Source: Citrobacter koseri ATCC BAA-895 | GTDB lineage: Bacteria > Pseudomonadota > Gammaproteobacteria > Enterobacterales > Enterobacteriaceae | Length of the DNA: 64,000 nucleotides | Assembly: GCF_000018045.1 (NCBI RefSeq) | Contig: NC_009792.1 | Coordinates: forward strand, 3,100,001 to 3,164,000 | Direction of reading: 5' to 3' | Part shown: positions 57,205-64,000 of the stretch, piece by piece | Layout of the letters: the number at the start of each line of letters is the position of its first letter | Position numbering within the stretch: the stretch's first letter is position 1 | Made by a program: the position numbers and the translations under genes | The notes under the pieces: model-generated | Told to the model about the DNA's origin: nothing | The model's database searches: none | Seen by the model: the letters and a program-made list of their open reading frames with translations, nothing else

Positions 57205-57338
57205 TAAATTTTTAATTTGATCACATTCCGCAACATGTTCACGAGCTGCTGCTTGCGCATTTATTTTCAACCAATACGGAATGAAGCAACCTCTTGAAAC
57301 CAGATTTAAAATCTTACATTAAGTAATTTAACAAGATT

Positions 57339-58025
57339 TTATTTTGTTATATTTTTCTCAATATCATGCAATAAACGGTGCAGCATGGCCGTGTCGCGTT
57401 GCCCTGACAGCCCCAGTCGTTGTTGCAGCCAGTCCGCCAGTTTGATGTCATCAGCAACATCCAGCGTCGCCAGTAACTGCGAAACGCGTGTGCGTAACGC
57501 CTGCAATTGAGGTGCGTCAGTCACCTCTGTTTGTTTCGCCAGTTGTTGCATTAAGCCTGCTAATTGATAGCAATACACCATTACCGCCTGCCCTAAATTG
57601 AGTGAAGGATAATCAGCAACCATTGGCACGCCGGTTAAAACGTCTGCCAGCGCCAGTTCTTCATTCGTCAGGCCCGAATCTTCCCGGCCAAAAACCAGCG
57701 CCGCATGGTTCATCCACTGCGATTTTTCCTGTAACAGCGGCAGCAGTTCTGCGGGCGTTGCGTAGTAGTGGAACTTCGCGCGACTGCGGGCCGTGGTGGC
57801 GACAGTGAAATCAACATCGTGCAGCGCTTCCGCCAGCGTTGGATAAACACTAATATTATCAATAATATCAGCGGAACCATGTGCGACCCAACGGGTCGCC
57901 GGCTCCAGGTGCGCCTGGCTGTCGACAATACGCATATCGCCAAAACCCATCGTCTTCATTGCCCGTGCCGCCGCGCCAATATTTTCCGCTCTGGCAGGCG
58001 CGACCAGAATAATTGTTACACGCAT
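57339..58025 (-). CDS. yjtD: TrmH/TrmJ-family SPOUT RNA methyltransferase YjtD
   Basis: 228 residues with the knotted SPOUT fold: motif 1 ARAENIGAAARAMKTMGF (11-28), motif 2 ALVFGREDSGL and motif 3 YPSLNLGQAVMVYCYQL. Close to TrmJ; RNA target not established to my knowledge. Length as in E. coli YjtD. The 212 bases between it and thrL hold the thr promoter. Confidence 0.92.
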   Translation of the reverse strand: MRVTIILVAPARAENIGAAARAMKTMGFGDMRIVDSQAHLEPATRWVAHGSADIIDNISVYPTLAEALHDVDFTVATTARSRAKFHYYATPAELLPLLQEKSQWMNHAALVFGREDSGLTNEELALADVLTGVPMVADYPSLNLGQAVMVYCYQLAGLMQQLAKQTEVTDAPQLQALRTRVSQLLATLDVADDIKLADWLQQRLGLSGQRDTAMLHRLLHDIEKNITK

Positions 58026-58659
58026 TTCGATTCTCTTTTTGACCAGCCGCTGGCAATAATGTGACCAATGTCAACATATTACGCAGCACGAATTTACAAT
58101 TTTTTAACGAAAATCATTGAAAAACCATTTCACATTCAGTAAAAGGCACTAAACTATTTCTTATCTTTACTATTGCGTTTTATGTTAAGAAATACTACAT
58201 ATCCTTCTGTTTATTTAGGATAATTTAATTTAGAATGAATCACACCTATTGGATTCATTACATTTATTAGTTGGCATGCGCAACTAGTTGGATTATTGCA
58301 AATTTGTGATGAACGCTAGCATTTGGATACGATGATTTCATCAAACTGTTAACGTGCTACAATTGAACTTGATATATGTCAACGAAGCGTAGTTTTATTG
58401 GGTGTCCGGTACGTCTTAGCCTGTTATGTTGCTGTTAAAATGGTTAGGATGACAGCCGTTTTTGACACTGTCGGGTCCAAAGGGAAAGTACCCACGACCA
58501 AGCTAATGATGTTGTTGACGTTGATGGAAAGTGCATCAAGAACGCAATTACGTACTTTAGTCATGTTACGCCGATCATGTTAATTTGCGACATGCATCAG
58601 GCAGGTCAGGGACTTTTGTACTTCCTGTTTCGATTTAGTTGGCAATTTAGGTAGCAAAC
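58026..58659. promoter_or_regulatory. Long arcA upstream region
   Basis: A 634-base gap, AT-rich in its first 350 bases. It contains yjjY on the minus strand (58424-58564), a small inverted repeat TAGTTG-GCATGCG-CAACTA at 58268-58286, and the arcA leader. arcA is known in E. coli to have several promoters and a long leader; I did not assign them here. Confidence 0.8.
58424..58564 (-). CDS. yjjY: Tiny protein YjjY (46 residues), antisense to the arcA leader region
   Basis: ATG at 58564, stop TAA at 58426-58424. The product begins MTKVRNCVLDALSINVNN and ends SKTAVILTILTAT. From memory it differs from E. coli YjjY at about one residue. It is hydrophobic in the middle and at the end but has no clear signal. 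No strong ribosome site precedes the ATG. Function unknown; such conservation could reflect the protein or the overlapping arcA leader. Confidence 0.7.
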   Translation of the reverse strand: MTKVRNCVLDALSINVNNIISLVVGTFPLDPTVSKTAVILTILTAT

Positions 58660-59376
58660 ATGCAGACCCCGCACATTCTTATCGTTGAAGACGAGTTGGT
58701 AACACGCAACACGTTGAAAAGTATTTTCGAAGCGGAAGGCTATGATGTATTCGAAGCGACAGATGGCGCGGAAATGCATCAGATCCTCTCTGAATATGAC
58801 ATCAACCTGGTGATCATGGATATCAACCTGCCAGGGAAAAACGGTCTTCTGTTAGCGCGTGAACTGCGCGAACAGGCTAACGTTGCGTTGATGTTCCTGA
58901 CTGGCCGCGATAACGAAGTCGATAAAATCCTCGGCCTCGAAATCGGCGCAGACGATTACATCACCAAGCCGTTTAACCCACGCGAACTGACTATCCGTGC
59001 GCGCAACCTGCTGTCCCGTACCATGAATCTGGGTACGGTCAGTGAAGAGCGCCGTAGCGTCGAAAGCTACAAGTTCAACGGTTGGGAACTCGACATCAAC
59101 AGCCGTTCTTTGATCGGCCCAGATGGTGAGCAGTACAAACTGCCACGCAGCGAATTCCGCGCCATGCTTCACTTCTGCGAGAACCCGGGCAAGATCCAGT
59201 CTCGTGCAGAACTGCTGAAGAAAATGACCGGTCGCGAGCTGAAGCCGCATGACCGTACTGTTGACGTGACTATCCGTCGTATTCGTAAGCATTTCGAATC
59301 CACGCCGGATACCCCGGAAATCATCGCGACCATTCACGGTGAAGGTTACCGTTTCTGCGGTGATCTACAGGACTAA
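58660..59376 (+). CDS. arcA: Two-component response regulator ArcA
   Basis: OmpR-family regulator of 238 residues that represses aerobic metabolism genes when phosphorylated by ArcB under low oxygen. Receiver: acidic pair in IVEDE, Asp54 (VIMDINLPG), lysine in ITKPFNP. Winged-helix domain ends [13 protein letters not shown] ... [12 protein letters not shown]. The start at 58660 gives the E. coli length. Confidence 0.99.
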   Translation: MQTPHILIVEDELVTRNTLKSIFEAEGYDVFEATDGAEMHQILSEYDINLVIMDINLPGKNGLLLARELREQANVALMFLTGRDNEVDKILGLEIGADDYITKPFNPRELTIRARNLLSRTMNLGTVSEERRSVESYKFNGWELDINSRSLIGPDGEQYKLPRSEFRAMLHFCENPGKIQSRAELLKKMTGRELKPHDRTVDVTIRRIRKHFESTPDTPEIIATIHGEGYRFCGDLQD

Positions 59377-59393
59377 TCGGTTACCACCGGCAG

Positions 59394-59422
59394 CAAAAAC
59401 GGCGCAAAACGCGCCGTTTTTT
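59394..59422 (+). terminator. arcA intrinsic terminator
   Basis: AAAAACGGCGC-AAAAC-GCGCCGTTTTTT hairpin 18 bases after the arcA stop. Confidence 0.93.
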
Positions 59423-59484
59423 ATTGTCTGTCAATGGCTTATCCGGCCTGAACGGGAATCACTTCCAGAGACGCGTCAGGAACG

Positions 59485-59955
59485 TTACCGCCACGGCATA
59501 ACGGGCACCGCGCTTATGGCATTTTTTGGCGACCCTTCAACGACCTTGTCAGAATAGGCCAGATACGCCAGCGTATTGCGTTTGGCATCATAAAAACGCA
59601 CGACCTGTAATTTTTTAAACACCAGCGACGTGCGCTTCTGGAAAACGACATCCCCTTGCGCTTTCCCGTTCTTAATTTTATCGCTCAGCTCAATCGGCCC
59701 TACCTGCTGACAGGAGATCGCCGCGTCGGAGGTATCTTCGGCCAGTCCCAGACCGCCTTTAATCCCCCCCGTTTTCGCCCGACTTACATAGCACGTCACA
59801 TTTTTGACGTCGGGATCGTCAAACGCTTCGACGACGATTTTATGGTCAGGCCCAAACATTTTAAATACGGTATCGACGGAACCCACCTGTTCTGCATGCG
59901 CAAACTGCCCCAGCATCAACAGAATTGAGGAAAGTATTAAGCTCTTGTATTTCAT
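59485..59955 (-). CDS. creA: Periplasmic protein CreA
   Basis: 156 residues with signal peptide [21 protein letters not shown], then [27 protein letters not shown]-type CreA protein of unknown role. In E. coli it opens the creABCD operon, but here it is followed within 108 bases by the arcA terminator: creB, creC and creD are absent. The start at 59955 (MKYK) is chosen over an upstream in-frame ATG at 59988. Confidence 0.94.
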   Translation of the reverse strand: MKYKSLILSSILLMLGQFAHAEQVGSVDTVFKMFGPDHKIVVEAFDDPDVKNVTCYVSRAKTGGIKGGLGLAEDTSDAAISCQQVGPIELSDKIKNGKAQGDVVFQKRTSLVFKKLQVVRFYDAKRNTLAYLAYSDKVVEGSPKNAISAVPVMPWR

Positions 59956-60166
59956 ATTGTTACCATTCATAAAAGTTACACTGCGCAATTATTCGACACG
60001 TCTGGATAAACTGTTTACAGATCACAGGATTAGAATAATCATGCTTTAGTGTGCCCCAAAAAAGCACAGATGAGCAAAAAAAACACCGAATGCTAAAACA
60101 GCAAAAAATGCTATTATCCACTTACCTGATGTCAGGTGCTCGTTGTGGAAAGGATGAGGATATTTT

Positions 60167-61036
60167 ATGGATCAGGCTGGCATTATTCGCGACCTCTTAA
60201 CCTGGCTGGAAGGCCATCTGGATCAGCCTCTGTCGCTTGACAATGTGGCGGCAAAAGCAGGTTATTCCAAGTGGCACCTGCAAAGAATGTTTAAGGACGT
60301 GACGGGCCATGCTATTGGCGCTTACATCCGCGCTCGCCGCTTATCTAAATCCGCCGTGGCCCTGCGCCTGACGGCGCGTCCGATTCTGGATATCGCGTTG
60401 CAGTACCGCTTCGATTCTCAGCAAACCTTTACCCGCGCGTTTAAAAAGCAGTTCTCTCAGACGCCGGCGTTATATCGCCGCTCTCCAGAATGGAGCGCCT
60501 TTGGCATTCGTCCGCCGATGCGTCTGGGTGAGTTCGCCATGCCTGAGCATCAGTTTGTCACCCTGGAAGATACGCAACTGCTCGGCACCACCCAGAGCTA
60601 TTCCTGTTCGCTGGAGCAAATCTCCGATTTTCGACACGAAATGCGCGTACAGTTCTGGCAAGACTTTCTCAGCCAGGCGCCAACGATTCCTCCGCTGCTC
60701 TACGGCCTTAACGAAACGCGCCCCAGCCTGGAGAAAGATGACGAACAGGAGGTGTTCTACACCACCGCGCTACCGCAAGAACATGCCAACGGGTATGTGC
60801 CGTCAGCGCAGCCTGTTACCCTACAAGGCGGCGAATATGTGATGTTCACCTACGAAGGTTTAGGAACCGGGGTACAGGAGTTTATCCTGACGGTATACGG
60901 CACCTGTATGCCGATGCTGAACCTGACCCGCCGTAAAGGGCAGGATATAGAGCGATACTACCCGGCAGAAGATGCCAAAACAGGTGGTCGCCCTATTAAC
61001 CTGCGTTGCGAATTCCTGATCCCCGTTCGCCGTTAA
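60167..61036 (+). CDS. rob: AraC/XylS-family activator Rob
   Basis: 289-residue activator of the mar/sox/rob regulon, affecting efflux and antibiotic or solvent tolerance. N-terminal double helix-turn-helix (SLDNVAAKAGYSKWHLQRMFK and ILDIALQYRFDSQQTFTRAFKKQF, residues 23-88) and a C-terminal GyrI-like ligand domain (from about 120). Its 3' end overlaps gpmB by four bases, convergent. Confidence 0.97.
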   Translation: MDQAGIIRDLLTWLEGHLDQPLSLDNVAAKAGYSKWHLQRMFKDVTGHAIGAYIRARRLSKSAVALRLTARPILDIALQYRFDSQQTFTRAFKKQFSQTPALYRRSPEWSAFGIRPPMRLGEFAMPEHQFVTLEDTQLLGTTQSYSCSLEQISDFRHEMRVQFWQDFLSQAPTIPPLLYGLNETRPSLEKDDEQEVFYTTALPQEHANGYVPSAQPVTLQGGEYVMFTYEGLGTGVQEFILTVYGTCMPMLNLTRRKGQDIERYYPAEDAKTGGRPINLRCEFLIPVRR

Positions 61037-61680
61037 CGCTGTAGCTCATCTAACGCAGGGGCATCGAGATGCGAGACGTCCCCTGCCGTTTCAACGACCC
61101 AACCAGGCGCCAGCCACAAACTTTCCTGATAATCGACGCGGGAAATAGAGCAGTTACGCAGACGTAACCTACGCTCCGCCCAGGCTGGTAATCCCAGAAT
61201 GGTGCTGACCAGGCAACCCAGCGCGATACCGTGACTGACCAGCAGCGGGCGGCTGCCCTGCGGCAGTTCCAGACAGGACGCGAGAGCGGCATTGACGCGA
61301 TCGCTCAGTTCCTGCATGGATTCGCCATCAGGAATGCGCCCGTCAACCGTGCCATTCACTAACTGGCGACGCCAGTTCTCTTCTTCTTCGGTGAGGGTGT
61401 CGATGTGTCGTTTTTCCAGCACGCCCATGTCCAGCTCACGCAGGCGGGCGTCGAAGGTGATATCGCAACCGCATGCCTGGGCGATGATTTCAGCCGTGCG
61501 GCGGGTGCGACCGAGATCGCTACTGACGATATGGGTGATGCCGAGCGTTCTGGCGCGTTCTCCCACTTGCATAGCTTGTTGCTCACCTTTAGCGGTCAGC
61601 GGACTGTCAGACTGGCCTTGAATACGTCGCTCGGCGTTCCACTGCGTTTCACCGTGGCGAACAAGGTATACCTGTAACAT
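61033..61680 (-). CDS. gpmB: Phosphoglycerate-mutase-family phosphatase GpmB
   Basis: 215-residue histidine-phosphatase-superfamily protein. The catalytic LVRHGETQWN is at residues 6-15; the second histidine is in LLVSHGIALGCLV. Named as a phosphoglycerate mutase, but related proteins act as phosphatases and the true substrate is uncertain. Divergent from yjjX over 51 bases. Confidence 0.95.
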   Translation of the reverse strand: MLQVYLVRHGETQWNAERRIQGQSDSPLTAKGEQQAMQVGERARTLGITHIVSSDLGRTRRTAEIIAQACGCDITFDARLRELDMGVLEKRHIDTLTEEEENWRRQLVNGTVDGRIPDGESMQELSDRVNAALASCLELPQGSRPLLVSHGIALGCLVSTILGLPAWAERRLRLRNCSISRVDYQESLWLAPGWVVETAGDVSHLDAPALDELQR

Positions 61681-61719
61681 GCTTTTTATCCGTTATACTG
61701 CGATGACATTCATTTCTGA

Positions 61720-62247
<528 letters not shown>

Positions 62248-62259
62248 GGCTCGCGATCC

Positions 62260-62436
62260 ACGCCGGATGGCGGCTTCGCCTTATCCGGCCTACGTTCACC
62301 ATTCCTGTAGGCCTGATAAGCGTAGCGCCATCAGGCGTGAACGTTCATCATTCCTGTAGGCCTGATAAGCGTAGCGCCATCAGGCGTGAGCGTCCGTCAT
62401 TCCCGTAGGCCTGATAAGCGTAGCGCCATCAGGCGA
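62260..62436. repeat. REP block with a 49-base unit in three copies, yjjX-trpR
   Basis: One REP (GCCGGATGGCGGC...TATCCGGCCTAC, 62262-62292) followed by three copies of a 49-base unit starting TTCCTGTAGGCCTGATAAGC at 62302, 62351 and 62400. The last ends two bases before the trpR stop codon. Confidence 0.93.
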
Positions 62437-62438
62437 AA

Positions 62439-62858
<420 letters not shown>

Positions 62859-64000
62859 TCAGTAACGGCGCTGCCATTCTGCGTCATTCATCAACGTTGG
62901 TTTATCGCCCATGAAGTAGCGATAGTAGGCATCATAGGCCAGCACGTTCTTCACGTAGCCCCGCGTTTCTGAGAACGGAATACTTTCAACAAACGCGACG
63001 GCGTCGATGCGCCCTGCGCTGTTGCCAAGCCAGGTACGAACGCGCCCCGGCCCGGCATTGTAAGCCGCTGAAGAGAAAATACGGTTATTACCAAACTGTT
63101 GATAAACGTATTGCAGGTAACTGGTGCCAATGTTGATGTTCGTCTCCGGGTCAAGCAGCTGGCTGGGGCTGCTGTAGCCCGGTATTGAGAACATTTTCAC
63201 CGTATGCGTCGCCGTGCCCGGCATAACTTGCATCAGACCGCTGGCTCCTACCGGGGATTTCACTTTCGGATTCCAGGCGCTCTCCTGACGCGCAATCGCC
63301 ATAGCGTAACTTTGCGAGATCGCTTTGCCGCCGGTGTAACGGGCGAAAAGATCCTTGTACGCCAGCGGGAAGCGTTCTTCCAGATGATCCCACAGTTTCC
63401 CTGCGATCGTCGCCTGTACGCTCAGATCCCACCAGTGGTTATTGAAGGCATAACGCGCCAGCTGCGCCTGCTCCGACTTCGTCCTGCTGGAGACCAGATT
63501 CGCCCACTCGCTGCGCGCCGTATTATCCAGATTCCAGTACATCAGTTCGCGTACTCGCGCCATTTCCGCGCCCTGCGTAAGCGAAGCGTCCACTGTCGTC
63601 GGCGCTTTGTCGATCTTCAGCACATACGCTTCACCCAGCTTTTGCGCGGCGACCATCGGGTAGAAACCACGCTGTTGCATCAGCGCATGGAGGATCTCTT
63701 TTGCCTCTGCCTCACGCCCGCGTTCAAGCAACAAATCCGCCTGCCAGTAGCGCCATTCATCCTTCTCCTTTGCTTCCATCGGCAGTCGGGCAAGCCAGGT
63801 ATTCAGCCCACGCCGATCGCCGGTGCCCAGCGCCATCCGCACGCGGCGTTCCACCAGCGTGGTGGATTGCGAGCGCATAATCGCATCATCGCGCCACTTC
63901 GCCTGCGCATCGGTCACATCGTTCCCCATCAGCCGCCAGGCGACGATATCGCGCAGTTCCTGAGTTTGCTCCTCATTAAGCTGCTGGGCCTGCACCAGTG
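62859..64000 (-). CDS. slt: Soluble lytic murein transglycosylase, 3' part (start outside window)
   Basis: Periplasmic enzyme cleaving peptidoglycan to 1,6-anhydromuropeptides. About 380 of the usual 645 residues are present and the frame stays open to the window edge. The superhelical U/L domain comes first, then the lysozyme-like domain: IARQESAWNPKVKSPVGASG with the catalytic Glu, GLMQVMPGTA and YNAGPGRVRTWL. Transcribed in the same direction as trpR, which follows after 90 bases. Confidence 0.97.
   Translation of the reverse strand, partial: LVQAQQLNEEQTQELRDIVAWRLMGNDVTDAQAKWRDDAIMRSQSTTLVERRVRMALGTGDRRGLNTWLARLPMEAKEKDEWRYWQADLLLERGREAEAKEILHALMQQRGFYPMVAAQKLGEAYVLKIDKAPTTVDASLTQGAEMARVRELMYWNLDNTARSEWANLVSSRTKSEQAQLARYAFNNHWWDLSVQATIAGKLWDHLEERFPLAYKDLFARYTGGKAISQSYAMAIARQESAWNPKVKSPVGASGLMQVMPGTATHTVKMFSIPGYSSPSQLLDPETNINIGTSYLQYVYQQFGNNRIFSSAAYNAGPGRVRTWLGNSAGRIDAVAFVESIPFSETRGYVKNVLAYDAYYRYFMGDKPTLMNDAEWQRRY

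Noticed and set aside
58398..58583. 61-codon plus-strand frame in the arcA leader
   Set aside because: It is opposite yjjY, has no ribosome site and no family likeness; the minus-strand frame is the recognisable one.
62302..62436. Three evenly spaced repeats that might suggest a CRISPR array
   Set aside because: The repeats contain REP palindromes and abut with no unique spacers; the neighbouring genes are not cas genes.

Overview
The window is a 64-kb piece of enterobacterial core chromosome, running from the 3' part of pdxA to the 3' part of slt. It matches the familiar E. coli/Salmonella region around thr, dnaK, car and cai. Nearly every gene has the length and key residues of its E. coli counterpart, and REP palindromes sit between many genes. 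Differences from E. coli K-12 (yaaX present; yaaW, yaaI and hokC absent; a citrate-type locus between ispH and rihC; creBCD absent) point to the Citrobacter/Salmonella side of the family. My best guess is Citrobacter, possibly C. koseri, but species cannot be settled by eye. There are no rRNA or tRNA genes, insertion sequences, prophages or CRISPR arrays.

Layout. 1-6.3 kb: pdxA-ksgA-apaG-apaH (+), folA, kefC-kefF and a small YgdI/YgdR-type lipoprotein (-). 6.4-19.3 kb: carnitine block, with MFS gene yaaU and the electron-transfer operon fixABCX on the minus strand, the divergent caiTABCDE operon on the plus strand and its activator gene caiF (-). The fixA-caiT gap carries a regular array of CaiF-type inverted repeats. 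19.5-25.2 kb: carAB and dapB (-), with RutR-, PurR- and ArgR-like sites upstream of carA. 25.4-33 kb is the least conserved part: an AlaX-like tRNA-editing gene divergent from a LysR regulator, rihC, then a fumarylacetoacetate-hydrolase-family gene and a 2-hydroxycarboxylate (citrate/malate) transporter, divergent from a CitA/CitB-type two-component system. No citrate lyase or oxaloacetate decarboxylase genes accompany them.

33-49 kb: ispH-fkpB-lspA-ileS-ribF (-), rpsT (+), nhaAR, dnaKJ, satP, a metabolite:H+ symporter, mog and talB. A yaaY-like reading frame that has lost its start lies in the ribF-rpsT gap. 49-58 kb: yaaJ, yaaA, yaaX and the thrLABC operon with intact leader peptide and attenuator, then the SPOUT methyltransferase gene yjtD and tiny yjjY. 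58.6-64 kb: arcA, creA (without creBCD), rob, gpmB, yjjX, trpR and the 3' part of slt.

Functional groups: the cai and fix operons together reduce carnitine anaerobically. The CitA/CitB-like pair probably controls uptake and processing of a 2-hydroxycarboxylate. carAB, thrABC and dapB form a biosynthetic core. The most novel-looking unit is the transporter/FAH/two-component locus; most other findings are small regulatory or lineage-specific details.
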